Below, one piece after another: positions 34,194-46,369 of a stretch of DNA of 64,000 nt. Location of the stretch: positions 248,001 through 312,000 of the forward strand of contig NW_017386076.1 in NCBI RefSeq assembly GCF_000237925.1, given 5' to 3'. The notes beneath the pieces are model-generated. The model saw only the letters and a program-made list of their open reading frames with translations. It was not told the DNA's origin and made no database searches. Source of the DNA: Schistosoma mansoni. Lineage: Eukaryota > Platyhelminthes > Trematoda > Strigeidida > Schistosomatidae. Within the stretch, counting starts at the first letter, position 1. Every line of letters starts with the position of its first letter. The translations under genes were made by a program, and so were the position numbers.

Positions 34194-35355
34194 CAAGGAT
34201 GTCGTAACGTCTATGTCGATTTGTACGGTAGTTAAAGAAACAATTGTCACTTTGATGTTTACTCTACATGTATATTGTTTATTATTTACGATATTCTTGA
34301 CAAAGTAGGATCAGTCGGGCGGCTTGTTTAGATTTTTACTTCATAACTTCTCAAACTTATGGAAAGTTCAGTCGTCTTCAGAATTCAGTGTGTTGACTAT
34401 GTTTATGTGACTGCTGCAGTAACTTATTGCAATTTAGTGAGTTTTTTCACAAGTCCAGGTGTTTTGGCCTTGAAAAATCTGTGTTTACTCACTTTGGTTC
34501 CAAACGGGAGTGTTTTTACTCTAGATTTCTCAGAATCTTTTTAACAAGACTAACCAGGTAGCTTCATTAATTCTTCTTTATCTTGATTTATTAGTAAACA
34601 TTGTCGTCATTCCGCGAATGGTTCGCATTCTCTAAGCCAGATCACCTGGTTCGCTTCTGGTATTTAAAGAATATGACTAACCACGGCAGCAAACCTAGTG
34701 AATAAATGTAAACGTTTGGCAGACTTGAGTTAAATGTACAGAAAGATGCATGGACGAACAATAACGACTTCAGTTGAGACGCGTTAAATCAGATCAAGTT
34801 TGTATAAATGAGTAAGCTTCTCATTTGACTAGATCATGGAATTCATGTTAGGTTTGGCTGAAGAGAGTGTGGTGTAGAGGATCTCCTGGCGGATAGAAAG
34901 GTGCGGTTTGATGTGTTCATTCAAAAACATTAGACGTCAGCTACTAATACTCTGTGGATCTACATGAACTCAGATGAAAACTGAAGAGGACGAAGTTTCA
35001 TAACAAGCTTTAGTAGTGGTGTGAATTATTCGGCATTTGGATCAGTGAGGGATATCGATAAATCCATAAGCTGACCGAATGTACCAGAATCTTACATCCC
35101 TCGAGCAAGGTCACATCCTCGTAAAGCTGTAACAACCCGCCCTAAACGGGCATCTTTAAAGCCACGCCAAAAGGCGGTTTTGGAAGCGAATTTCGGTTGG
35201 TGCTGATTCCACCGTGCCCTCGGGTCCAGTTCCCACCTTTGTCGAGCCCCCTGCTCATACAAGGTGGAAAACTCTTGAGACGGCGAGTCAATGCGACCGT
35301 ACTCGTCAGCCCCTCAACTCAGGTTGATCGGTTAATCTATGTGCACGACTATCTC
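34194..35355. other. Upstream region of UBE2J2 and spacer
   Basis: Non-coding. Within it, 35120-35340 is GC-richer than its surroundings and carries short hairpins (CCCGCC-TAAA-CGGGC type). It may belong to the gypsy fossil that follows, but I could not assign it. Confidence 0.4.
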
Positions 35356-36664
35356 ACTAACACTTAGTCCTAGTGGACACAGATGCCCAAGTTTCTGTCG
35401 TACCTATTGGTAACAGTAAGTCTCAAACTACAATGCTTCCACTACGCGCTGCGAATGACTCAGTCACTTCCACCTATGATACACGACAACTTACGGTAAA
35501 CCTGAGCAGTCGACGACAGTATCTGTGGACGTTCATCACTTCCGGTGTTCCCACAGCCATACTCGGTATCGATTTCCTACAGCACTATGAACTGCTAGTC
35601 GATTCACGCAGGCTACAGCTAATCGATACTTCGTCAAAAAGTAAATGTATGGGCTTTAAAGTTCAAGTGAACGCGTACCGAATCACAGGTGTACTTCATT
35701 CGCGTGACGATATATTCCACGATTTATTCCTGAAATTGTCCCAATAAAGTGAATCTCTCGAGGAGATCCCATAGGTGACTAATCATGTGGTACACCACAT
35801 AGTCACTTGCGGACCCCCAGTAACGGCAAAACCTCGCCGATTGGCACTTGACAAATTAGCTTTCGCTAAACATGAGTTCGACAATTTACTAGTTACTGGT
35901 ATTATTCGTTCTTCTCATAGTCCCTGGGCCTCACCTCTCCACGTGGTATGCAAAAAGGATGGGGTTAGTTGGAGGCCATGATGCGACTACCGAGCATCAA
36001 ACATAGCTACACGTTTTGATAGTTGTCCCATCACCCACATATACAACATCGCAGCATCACTCAAGGGCATGACTATTTTGGATTATATCTCTCAGTTCAC
36101 GACACACCATCATGTTGAAGGCGAGTTGCACTATATTGCAGATGCTCTGTCACGTATCCAAAAGAATGCAGTCACTTTCCCGGTGCTTGATCTCCTTGCT
36201 ATGGCCGCCGCCCATCGCACTGGTATGATCACATACTCATGTGCGTCGGTTGTTCCAAAAGATGACCCGAAGCTATTTCCATCACGTCTATTACGGCGGA
36301 GACAGTCGCTCACTGCTTCGTAGAACGACGGATAGCGCTGTACTTTTGTCCCTCGACTGTCATAACTAACCGAGGACAACAATTCGGGTCCGAAGGATTA
36401 CTTTCGCCGACCCGGCTGCTTGGTACGGAACGCAAATGCACTACCGCCCACTACCCAGCATCAAATGGTTTAATTGAACGGCTTCATCGCCAACTTAAAA
36501 TTGCACTTCGAGCACACGCAAACAACAATTGATAAGAAACCTTACCTCTCGTCCTCTTAGGTACGAGAACGAGCTTAAAGGTAGATATTTAATTTTCCCC
36601 CGCTAAACTTGTATATGGTACGACATCGCGTCTGCCTGGGGAATTTTTCACACCACGGTACAGT
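35356..36664 (+). mobile_element. Gypsy-type LTR retrotransposon fossil, pol pieces
   Basis: Plus-strand remnants in pol order: an aspartic protease region (with AILGIDFLQHYELLVD), the start of a reverse transcriptase (SPWASPLHVVCKKDG), the end of an RNase H region (HHHVEGELHYIADALSR), and integrase-like sequence up to about 36.66 kb. Large parts are missing between these pieces and the element is clearly broken, with several breaks. The gypsy assignment follows from the protease and RNase H signatures and the pol order. No paired LTRs were found, so its age cannot be estimated from them. Confidence 0.75.
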
Positions 36665-36905
36665 TGTAACAGCTCAGGTTGGTTGGTTAAGAGTTGACCC
36701 CAAACAACCAAGCATATGCTAAAACAGTATTGTTCAAGTATTCATTCACTTCCTAACTTTTTGTAAGCGTTATATTCCCTATTATCTTATATTGAATGTT
36801 GAGATAATCCCACGCTCCACTGTGACTGCGCGAAGATCGAAATAAAGACCTATTCACTACTTCTCTGGTTTCTTCTATCAATAGCACGAGGGTTACCTTA
36901 AGGCA
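36665..36905 (+). repeat. Candidate gypsy LTR
   Basis: The segment begins TGTAAC directly after the integrase-like fossil and contains AATAAA at 36841. It ends near GGCA, a few bases before TGGTGAGCCC (36912), a plausible primer-binding site ahead of the gag frame that follows. No second copy was found in the window, so it remains a candidate. Confidence 0.4.
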
Positions 36906-37108
36906 CGAAAGTGGTGAGCCCTTTTTGAACACAAATTTAACCTCATTTCTGTTATTAATTTTTCTTTTTACTTAATCGTAAAAGTAGACCCGATTATCCG
37001 TAAACTAAGTTGAGTATATAACTAGTTTATTCCGTATTATCTTAAGTTATTCGTGTTATAGTAACCATTTTTCGTGCTAACTTTACTGCTATATTTGTCA
37101 TATACCTC

Positions 37109-38370
37109 ATGTCAGACTCAATAGAAACCCATAATCTGGAGGATTTGTCACCAGTGGAGATAGACACTGTTATGACTACGAAATCCCGACTTCCAGAATT
37201 TGATCGTAGTGATCCTGAGTTGTGGTTTGCTCAACTAGAGCATTATTTCACGAGACACAATATCAAATCTGAAGGGATTCGCTATAGAGACTTGTGTTCT
37301 ATCCTTCCTCCTTCAGTCGCCAAAGAAGTCCGTGACTTGATTTTAGATCCACCATCTCCACAACCATACACCATCTTAAGACGAGAGATAATGAACCGTT
37401 TATCATTATCAGATAGTCAAAGAATCCAAAGACTTTTTCAAGGTGAATCACTAGGTGATCGGTCGCCGTCACAATTTTTACGTCACCTCCAAGTGTTAAT
37501 GGGTGATAACACAGTGGGTGAAGCAGTCCTAAAACAAGGATGGATACAAGCTCTCCCATGCTACGTCCAACACTGTTTGGATGCACAAGATCCTGAAACC
37601 TCATTATCTCATTTAGCGCGTATAGCCGATAGAATAATGGGGAGAGGTCCTCCAACTGGACCAGGCACAATAAATCACACACAAAAAGTAGAATCAGCAA
37701 AAGACCCCGTCATAGAAGGACTCATTGCGAGTGTTAAGAGTCTCACTGAGGCTGTCACCAGAATGCAAATGGGTCATAGAAACAGGAGCAGGTCACCACA
37801 ACGACCACGATCCAAGTCACAAAACAGGTCACAAATGTCCAGACAACCTGGGCAGTTTTGTTGGTACCACTGGAAGTTTGGTGTCAACTCAACCAAGTGC
37901 ATGCAACCATGCGCCTGGCCTAAGCATAATTCTAAAGATAGCGGGAAACGAGTAACCCCTCCCCAGGTCGCGACGACTGAGGAGGGGCGCCTAAACAGTC
38001 TCTTGTTTTATGTTAGAGACAGAAACTCTGGCTTGAATTTCTTGGTGGATACTGGCGCTGCTCTTAGCATCATCCCTCAAAATAAAGCTGAGATTAGTCG
38101 AGAAACATCATCAATTACACTTCAAGCTGCAAATAAAACTAAAATTGCGACATTTGGGCAGAAAAACTTAACCCTAGATTTGGGGTTCAGGAGGCAATTC
38201 CCTTGAGTTTTCACGGTAGCCGACTTAGATCTGGCAATACTGGGGATGGACTTTCTAGAGAGATACGAATTTCTAGTTGACACCAAGAAACGGCGATTAA
38301 CACTAAAAGAAATTTCGTATTACACAAAAGGCAAAGAAAGTCACATCAGCTCTCAAAGGCGCTTCTTTTG
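37109..38370 (+). mobile_element. Gypsy-type fossil: gag, zinc knuckle and protease
   Basis: A second gypsy-type element. The 37109-38206 frame has a retrotransposon capsid-like region (LPEFDRSDPELWFAQLEHYF), then an Arg/Ser-rich basic stretch, then a CX2H-type zinc knuckle (CWYHWKFGVNSTKCMQPC), then an aspartic protease with FLVDTGAALSIIP. Protease sequence continues to about 38.37 kb (AILGMDFLERYEFLVD). RT and integrase are absent, so the element is broken and truncated. The zinc knuckle form is one I associate with schistosome gypsy elements. Confidence 0.8.
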
Positions 38371-38687
38371 AAGGTTGTAACTTTTTTTCACGTGGTTATA
38401 CTTTTTATTATTATTAGTGTTTCCTTCTAATTTAACATTTATTAGTGAAAAATACTTCATTTCTGATAGGGCTCTATTGATTTGACACCACATCATGTGA
38501 TTCAACGTAGTACATTAAGCTCACTATCTCACACGCTGTCCACCTTTCCTCTTTCACTAACGTTAATATATTAGCTATTAGTAAATATTGACCTGACTCT
38601 ACCATAAAACTTTACACATCTAGTAAGTAAAGATACAACAGTCGCTGCTCACCCAATACAAAATTTATATTTACATTACTTCTAATA

Positions 38688-40475
38688 ATGTCCAGGTCAT
38701 CTAAAAAACACATAATCTCTCCTGATGCTCATAGCACGTGCAAAAGATCTAAATCCACCACTCACGCGAATAATGTGAAGCTTTCTAAACACACTGATCA
38801 GTCTGCATCATACTCTGATCTTCCTACAGCTACACTAGACGTGCACCATGTACTTGGACATGACCTGTCACTACCTTGCATCTCGCTTGTAGATATAAAT
38901 AAGAGTAATCGCATACCGCCTACCCCGACATCATTTGACAGCCCACACATCACACGTTGTGAGCGGTATTTAGACAGTGCGGTTGACCCCACACACACAA
39001 AAAATCCACAATCGGTCATCCTGTGTAATGGCCAACAGAGTGCACATAAGCCCACCTACAGTAGCCAGCCTGATAATGTAGATCTCGACTACTCACCCAA
39101 ACGTATACCTTATCCCCCAACTAAGTACGCACAAGATGACCACCCGGTAGACAGTTGCAACAAATGTCTATGCAACCAAACAGACCATAATAATGTTGAT
39201 ATAAACTCTAGTAATCTCACCAGTGATAGTTCTAAAAGCAGTCAAATAAAATCTAGCCTCACCCAAACTATTCAAGACCTATTACCGTATAAATACCTAA
39301 TCAGTGTTCCGGAAAATCCTGATCTCGAAATTATAAAAAACACTGAAAAAATAATTGACCACATATCAGCTGAAGTGCTGAAAAGACTTCAGTGTATGCA
39401 CAATGTCATTGCGTATAATATACCTGATAGTACGAATCTAAAGCTTGCTAAAAATACTCTACTACAAGAATGTGGACTGTCGCAATCTTGGTGTGTAGCA
39501 AGAAGATTACGTAAAACACAGACTAAAGCCTCTTGTCCCATTCTATTTCAGTTTGGTAGTATCATAGAAGCCAATCACCTCCTTAAAAGCCAGTCTTTAC
39601 TGAGGCGCATTCCAACCTTTAAGAAAGTTAGAATCACCCATGACAAGACTGCCATCCAACGTCGAAACTCCAGTGAAGTGCAAAACAATCAACCCAGCCT
39701 ACGTGGTAGCGGCAGTTACAACGGAGGCACGCCGCATACTGCTACTAGTCCTAAGAACAAGACTAAACACCAGGCAGCTGTAACCATTCACCCTAAACCC
39801 AAACACTCAACTACAACAAGATGCCCACCCACCTATGCGTCTACAGTTTCAAAGCACTCTTCTTGTGGCTCCGATGAAAAGCCAAAACCCAAGCCTCACA
39901 TCAATCGCTCTAATAGCTATAACCGCCCAAACACTGTAATGCGAAATAATACTAAATTCTCTCTAAACACCCATAAGTACTCCAGATCTCTCAATACACA
40001 ACATGCACCTACTCATAGTAGTCGAATGCATTACAACAAGCATAATGAACTGGCAGTACCCCCATATCCTAACGTGAGGTTACGCCCGACAAAAACCACA
40101 CTTACACATGATGCCAATAAGCCATATAGCTTGAAACATGCAGGTTACAGGAATCAGCACAGCCCACACAACAGGAACACCATCCCCGGCAACAATGCCA
40201 GACAATCATGCAATAATTATTTGAAACATACAACTCCCCTAACTACCCGTAATAGGAGTAGAACACCCCACTGCATACAAGGCAGCCATAATGTTGGCCT
40301 GCTTGGGGGCCCACCTATCGATTCTAAATACTACCAGAACCAAACCACCCTTTATAACTTTCTGATCTCCCCTAATTTGGCACACACACCACCTCATCCT
40401 TTTTTATCTCTCTCCCCCTCAACAGTATTGCTATGGGGTCTCCAAATGTTGAGGGCGACAATTTCACTATTCTGA
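38688..40475 (+). CDS. LINE ORF1 protein (RNA-binding/gag-like)
   Basis: A 595-residue frame, rich in Ser, Thr, Asn, His and Lys. The middle (about 195-325) looks like a coiled segment followed by an RRM-like fold: MHNVIAYNIPDS as a beta strand, ...CPILFQFGS..., then a basic helix. The C-terminal 250 residues are low-complexity, basic and likely disordered. ORF1 proteins of this kind bind the element RNA. The related minus frame at 49556-48993 shares the RRM-like core. Its end overlaps the start of ORF2 by 43 bp in a different frame. Confidence 0.75.
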   Translation: MSRSSKKHIISPDAHSTCKRSKSTTHANNVKLSKHTDQSASYSDLPTATLDVHHVLGHDLSLPCISLVDINKSNRIPPTPTSFDSPHITRCERYLDSAVDPTHTKNPQSVILCNGQQSAHKPTYSSQPDNVDLDYSPKRIPYPPTKYAQDDHPVDSCNKCLCNQTDHNNVDINSSNLTSDSSKSSQIKSSLTQTIQDLLPYKYLISVPENPDLEIIKNTEKIIDHISAEVLKRLQCMHNVIAYNIPDSTNLKLAKNTLLQECGLSQSWCVARRLRKTQTKASCPILFQFGSIIEANHLLKSQSLLRRIPTFKKVRITHDKTAIQRRNSSEVQNNQPSLRGSGSYNGGTPHTATSPKNKTKHQAAVTIHPKPKHSTTTRCPPTYASTVSKHSSCGSDEKPKPKPHINRSNSYNRPNTVMRNNTKFSLNTHKYSRSLNTQHAPTHSSRMHYNKHNELAVPPYPNVRLRPTKTTLTHDANKPYSLKHAGYRNQHSPHNRNTIPGNNARQSCNNYLKHTTPLTTRNRSRTPHCIQGSHNVGLLGGPPIDSKYYQNQTTLYNFLISPNLAHTPPHPFLSLSPSTVLLWGLQMLRATISLF

Positions 40476-43400
40476 GACCACCTTCTATATACTCCGACCT
40501 GATGGGGAGTGACACATCTTTCTCACCGTCGATAACTGTCTCTAGTCTTAAAAGCTCCTTGACGGAACATGATCACCCCCCGAATACACCGCCCATCCAT
40601 TTAACTCACCCGATTCTACCCAACACTCGTGAACATACTTCTTTCGCCAAACTAACCTCCGACCACCTTTCTCCCGTTAACTATGCTGGTATTAAACTAA
40701 ACAAACAAGAACGTAGAGCCAATACTCCCACTTTTTCCTCTTCTCATAGTAAAAGCGACAAACCACAGGGTTTACAGCACACCATTTTATTAGACAAACA
40801 CTCATCCTTCCTGACACTAATGTTAATTAATGCCCGATCTATTCAGAATAAGATGACTCAACTACGCGCCCTATTACTTTTACACAACCCCTCACTTGTT
40901 TTGATAACGGAAAGTTGGTTGTCCTCCGATATCACAGACACGTACCTCCAAATAGACACGTATGAGCTCTTCCGCTGTGACCGAGTCACCAAGAAGGGTG
41001 GCGGTTGTCTCATATATGCATCAAAAAACATGAGGGCGGAAATCTTTAGTGATCATATCCTCAGTAAAGTAACAGATTCGATGTGGCTTACTGTACACAC
41101 CCTTGAATGTAAAATACTAATCGGATGTATATATCGAGCTCCGAATACCCCCAGTCTGACTGACACCATTATAAGTGAGTCATTTGCTAAGGCTGCCTCG
41201 CTTGACTTCGCCTACAAAATTGTCTGTGGTGATTTCAACCTTCCAACCATCAACTGGAAAACACATTCTGGCCCACCGTGCTACGAAGGAATACTAAGGT
41301 CCTTAGACATACACGGTTGGCAGCAACATGTTAACTTGCCTACCAGAAATCACAACATTCTTGACTTAATATTCTGTCACAATGTCACACCAGCATCAAT
41401 GGTGGTTGGCGAGAAGTTCCATAATAGCGATCATAAAATAGTCTTCTGCACCCTTCCGATTCTTGCCAAGCGCAAAAAATTAAAGACATTAAATACGTGT
41501 TTCCAATATAGAGACTATGCAAACGCCGACTGGAGTAACTTTCGGTTTCTTATGAAGCATTCTGACTGGAACACTTTCTTCACCAGTGATAACCTTTTAG
41601 AAACACTGGAAATATTCAATACTACCACCAAATCTGCACTAGACACTACCATCCCTTCTAAAATTGCTTTCAAAACAATTGCTCCCTACATCAACCAAAA
41701 GGCTAAGTCTAAGCTACGAAAACTAAGAAAGGCGTACTTTACATCAAAAGACTTTAGTGCCCTGCACCAGGTATACTCTGTACTTGAAGGAGTGCAAAGT
41801 CATCACAACAAAAACAAACAGACAGAAGAACAAACTGCGCTCACAGCTGCATCTAAAGTCCAAAACTTATGTCGGCTCCTTGCAAAACGGATGAGAAAGA
41901 ACGAAGATCACAACATTCACTCTTTACTGCACGATGGCGTGACGTACTATGACCAAACCGTCATGTGCGAACTGCTAAGTGAATGGTTTTCACAGAACGG
42001 GAATACATCTAATGCACCAGATTTTAACATAAAATGCATAAGCAAAAGCTATATTAGCACCATAAACTTTGACATTAGGAGTATACATACCGCCATCAAA
42101 ACCCTTAAGCCGAATGCGAGCTCTGGTGTTGATGATATACCATCAATTCTCTATAAAATGTCGGGGCCGGATATATATACATTATTGCTCAAAATATACA
42201 CACTATCATTAGAGGCGGGTACATATCCTGAAGCCTGAAAGGTAACGTATGTTCTTCCCAAACACAAATCAGGACCGAGAAACCTGGTCGGAAACTACAG
42301 ACCTATAAATATCACCCCAGTTATTTCGCGCATAATGGAAAAAGTGATACAAAGTCAACTATCAGATCACCTACTTAAGGAAGAACTAATAGACCCAACA
42401 CAACATGGTTTCATTAGAACAAGATCATGTAGTACATGTCTGATAGACTTCTTTAACGAGGTTACTCGCATACGTGACCAGAAAAAGCTAGTGATTATAC
42501 TTTATTTCGATATAAAGAAAACCTTTGATAAAGTACCCCATAATCTTCTAATCAACAGACTCCAGTCAGTTGGAATTATAAACCCACTATTGCAATGGAT
42601 TAAGTCTTTCCTCACAAACAGATACCAAATAACCAAGCTTAACTCTACAACATCTACACCTCGACCAATAACCAATGGTGTTGTGCAGGGTAGTGTCTTG
42701 GACCCATTGCTCTATATAATTTATGTCAACAATATATGCAAGTGCTTTACCACAGGTAAGACCTACCTTTACGCTGATGACTTAAAAGTCATTTATAAAA
42801 CTGACATTGGTGATGTACGAAGTACTATGCAAACGACCCAACATGAACTCAACAAAGTAGACGACTGGTGCAAACGCTGGGGGCTAGAGCTCAACACAGA
42901 GAAATGCGGTTGGCTATGTATTGGAAACACGTCACTTAAAATAAAACTAGCACTTAACAAAAACCCACTGCTCAGACTGACATCAGTAACTGACCTTCGG
43001 GTACATTACTCCGACAGTCTTAACTTCTCTGAACATATTTCAACTAAAGCATCTCAAATGCGGAGATTGCTTGGCTTCATCCTTCGTAATTTCTTTCAAA
43101 AGGAAACTAAAATCATCCTGTATAAAACCTGCGTAAGACCCATCGTCGAATACTGCTCGTTCTTATTTTCCAACCTACGCCTATCTGATATACTTAAGGT
43201 GGAAGGAATACAGCGAGACTTTACTCGCAAAATACTTAAGAATGACCAACTCACTGACTACAAATCCAGATGCCATATCTTAGGACTAGAACCCCTCTGG
43301 AAAAGAAGGCTTAGGTCTAACTTAATTCTTTATTTCAAACTCCTTAAAAACCTTACTTATTCCACATGTAATATAGCTCTCTACCAAGACTCACATGGAT

Positions 43401-43639
43401 ACAACCTTCGAGACAAAGTATCCACTGTCAAAATTGAAAAACACAGATCAAAAACACGTGAAAACTTCTTCCTTATCAAGTACGCATTGATATGGAACAG
43501 TCTGCCTTCTGAAGTACGCATGGCAGACAAATTACATACGTTTACAAGACTCATTAATCAACCCCCCACCTGCATAGATCTGGTGCAAACGAACAAATCC
43601 ACGTCCCACACAGACATCATAGGCTCTCTACATATATAG
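40433..43639 (+). CDS. LINE ORF2: endonuclease and reverse transcriptase (one in-frame TGA)
   Basis: Read through one internal stop, the frame is 1068 residues long. The AP-type endonuclease spans about residues 130-345: LMLINARSIQNK, ITESWL, GGGCLIY, IGCIYRAPN, CGDFNLPTINW, NSDHKIVF. The RT follows: KPNASSGVDDIPS, LPKHKSGPRNLVGNYRPI, QHGFIRTRSC, FDIKKTFDKVPH, VVQGSVLDPLLYIIY, YADDLKVIY. The C-terminal domain includes LGFILRNFF and VEGIQRDFTRKIL. The only break is TGA at 42236-42238, where PEA-K-VTY would normally have tryptophan (TGG to TGA). Key catalytic residues are present, so this copy was active until recently. Confidence 0.85.
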
Positions 43640-44072
43640 ACTGAATCGCCTTATTTCCCTACCTTGTAGTTGTATTAGATACTTTCCCCTCACTAATTCT
43701 TTTCAATTGAAGTAGACAGGCAACTCACTGGATCTATCAATACTCGGTCGCTAAACGACGCTTATAAATACCCTAAAACACCAGAAGAAACGCACAATCG
43801 ACTGACTACTGCCAGTGGTCGTACAACCACAGAACCTGTCACCCATCAACCGGTTAGCATGGAACAAAACAACCTCAGCGCGAATTTAGTGTGAGTTAAT
43901 TCTTGTCTATTCTTTATCAGTTTTTACTCATCTGTACACTATGTTGCCTTGCCATTAATATTATTTCACCACTCGTTATCTTACCTTATCTGTAATTAAT
44001 ATAAATCTACACTTTTCCGCCTACTATGGTAAACAAATATCCTACACTATGCCCTTCCTAATGCCAATACGC

Positions 44073-44272
44073 NNNNNNNNNNNNNNNNNNNNNNNNNNNN
44101 NNNNNNNNNNNNNNNNNNNNNNNNNNNNNNNNNNNNNNNNNNNNNNNNNNNNNNNNNNNNNNNNNNNNNNNNNNNNNNNNNNNNNNNNNNNNNNNNNNNN
44201 NNNNNNNNNNNNNNNNNNNNNNNNNNNNNNNNNNNNNNNNNNNNNNNNNNNNNNNNNNNNNNNNNNNNNNNN
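44073..44272. other. Assembly gap (200 N)
   Basis: Exactly 200 Ns, probably a placeholder length. It sits inside the 3' UTR of the plus-strand LINE, in the arm of a large palindrome. Confidence 1.
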
Positions 44273-44557
44273 CAGTCGTCTACTTTGCTGAGTTCATGTT
44301 GGATCGTCTGCATAGTACTTCGTACATCACCAATGTCAGTCTTATAGATGACTTTTAAGTCATCAGCGTAAAGGTAGGTCTTACCTGTGGTAAAGCACTT
44401 GCATATATTGTTGATATAAATTATAAAGAGCAATGGGCCCAGGACACTACCCTGAACAACACCACTGGTTATTGGTCGAGGTGTAGATGTTGTAGAGTTA
44501 AGCTTGGTTATTTGGTATCTGTTTGTGAGGAAAGACTGAATCCATTGCAATAGGGGG
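44273..44557 (-). mobile_element. Inverted RT segment of the CR1-like LINE
   Basis: Minus strand, encoding LLQWIQSFLTNRYQITKL, SGVVQGSVLGPLLFIIY and YADDLKVIY. It is the counterpart of 42590-42870 in reverse. It meets plus-strand 3' UTR sequence at about 44551-44558. Either a 5' inversion from twin priming, a second insertion, or a scaffold error next to the gap. Confidence 0.8.
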
Positions 44558-45380
44558 TCTACTAAGACAACCTTTAACATGCTAACTCGGACTTTTACAT
44601 GAACACTGTGTGGCAGGCATCGGATGATGAAAAAAAACCGACTGTAAAGGATATGGTTGCTATTTTACTTAACACTACTCTCTATATGCACTCTCTGTTC
44701 TTCCTCATTCCAACCTTGACTTCCCTCCTTCATTGGAACCTACTCCACCTTGATAAATATCACAACTCATTGTTCTTTATTACTGCCTTCTCTCTTCTGG
44801 AGCCCGTAATCGCAGTTCACTCTTGCAATATGAGCTAGTATCAATTTAATCTAATAATTTGTCATACCTCCATCTGTTCCACTAATAAATGTTAAGCATT
44901 GATTATCGCTCATATCCAAATGCCTTGCTGCTCCTCGGTTTCTCTTTTATTTTTTCTCTTCAGAATCTTGCTCTGAGGGTGAAGCTATGTAACTTCGGAC
45001 ATCTGGAACAAGCTTGACGAACGCGCTTTCCCAAGGCCATAGCTCGAACCAGGCGCTCCACAAGCCTACTTTATAACAACTATAAACTTAAAAAGCTGCA
45101 TTACATAAATACTTAGCACTACCGAAACCCTATTACACTTTTTGTCGAGATTGGATCTGGTATATAACGTGGACGCTATGCCCCTTTGGAAACTATTCTT
45201 ATGAAAACACATTATATCTGAACGAATGAACTGCTATCAACTTTTATAGATTATAATTACTAAACAACCTTGCTTGGGATGCATACTGTGAACCAGTGTA
45301 TGTTGTAAATTGTAGATCATCCCTGTAAAAATGGCGTGTACCTGCTAATGCAGAAATATATTATTATTATTATTATTATT
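44558..45380 (+). mobile_element. CR1-like LINE 3' UTR and ATT-repeat tail (plus copy)
   Basis: Ungapped mirror image of 46369-47186. It ends in an ATT microsatellite tail at 45357-45380. The 79-codon frame at 44599-44838 occurs identically in the minus copy (47145-46906), but it lies in the 3' UTR and has no known motif. Confidence 0.85.
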
Positions 45381-45944
45381 ACTGACTACGAATGAGATAA
45401 CACAGTCCAAATCGCTGTTAGTACAACAACTAGTTACAGTAACTGTGCAACGGATAACGGTAACACTGGTCATAACAATTATCCAACTGACCACACACTT
45501 AATGTCGATATGTTCGAACCTTGCAAACCATCGCGAGCATGTTTAACAACGCACGATCCTCCCCCAAATTACGAAGGAGCCAAAATCAAACACAAACCTC
45601 AGAAATAAGCATCTAGAACATACTCAATGTTCTATTTTTCTAACCCTGAAAATTTTACAATCTAGTCTTTCATATCCCCTGGTTTGCTACTAGTCCTTAC
45701 CATCTCTTAACCACATATAATCTGACATGTCTCGTATAACTTTTACCATTAGTTGTCTTCATAGCAGTAAGATATATTATATGGATGTCCAACCCATAAT
45801 ACTAATGCTTTGCCATCTGATTTGCTTGTAACATGGAACTTGTAGAAACAGTGCATTCCAACTATGGTCCTTGATTAAAGCAATATTCATACTGACCGCA
45901 AACTGTCTGATAACCGTACAGTAAACAGTTAGTTTGCAACTTAC
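45381..45944. other. Spacer between LINE tails
   Basis: Unrecognised AT-rich sequence between the plus LINE tail and the RTE fragment. Confidence 0.4.
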
Positions 45945-46369
45945 TTACTTACGCCTGTTACCTCTCGTCGAGGATCATAGGCCGCTCACCAGCATTCTCC
46001 ATCCAACTCTGTCCTGAGCCTTCTTTTCCAGTTCTTTCCGGTTGCTATTCATCCTTTTCATATCTGCTTCTATTTCCCGGCGTAGTGTTATTTGGCCTTC
46101 CTCTTTTCCGCTTCCCTTCCGGATTCCAAGTTAGGGATTGAGTCGTGATGCACATTGGTGATTTCCTTAATGTATGTCCGATCCACTTCCAACGTCTTTT
46201 CCTAATTTCTTCTTCAGCTGGAAGCTGGTTTGTCCTCTCCCATAAAACGTTGTTGCTGATAGTATCAGGCCAATGGATGTTGAGTATTTTACGTAGACAA
46301 CTATTTAAAAATACTTGTACCTAATTGATGATGGTCGTGGTGGTTCTCCACGTTTCAGCTCCATACAGT
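45945..46369 (-). mobile_element. RTE-type LINE 3' fragment
   Basis: Begins with TTACTTACGCCTGTTACC (complement of the family terminus). On the minus strand it encodes the C-terminal region through [16 protein letters not shown] and SPNC-like motifs up to the TCCATACAG (plus) position. There it is cut off by the ATT tail of the minus CR1-like LINE. Sister copies continue past this point, so the CR1-like LINE probably inserted here. Confidence 0.8.

Larger units (their letters stand above)
38371..44072 (+). mobile_element. CR1-like LINE (SR1-like), nearly intact two-ORF copy
   Basis: About 5.7 kb: 5' leader, ORF1 (38688-40475), ORF2 (40433-43639) and the first 433 bp of a 3' UTR, running into the assembly gap at 44073. 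CR1 clade is inferred from the endonuclease/RT arrangement and the general resemblance to known schistosome CR1-type LINEs. The 5' boundary near 38.37 kb is set by the end of recognisable gypsy sequence, so it is approximate. The element begins where the gypsy fossil breaks off. Confidence 0.8.

Noticed and set aside
34194-34250. Upstream ATG at 34250 as the UBE2J2 start
   Set aside because: The extra 19 residues have no family counterpart. ATG 34193 gives the usual distance to QRLKQDYLR and places the catalytic cysteine at 94.
37299-37700. 133-codon minus frame
   Set aside because: Antisense shadow of the gypsy gag frame.
44047-44580. Frames running through the N gap
   Set aside because: They exist only because Ns are read as open. 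The real content is the LINE pieces on either side.
44599-44838. 79-codon frame repeated in both LINE tails as a conserved gene
   Set aside because: It is conserved only because the two LINE 3' UTR copies are nearly identical. No motif or start context supports it.
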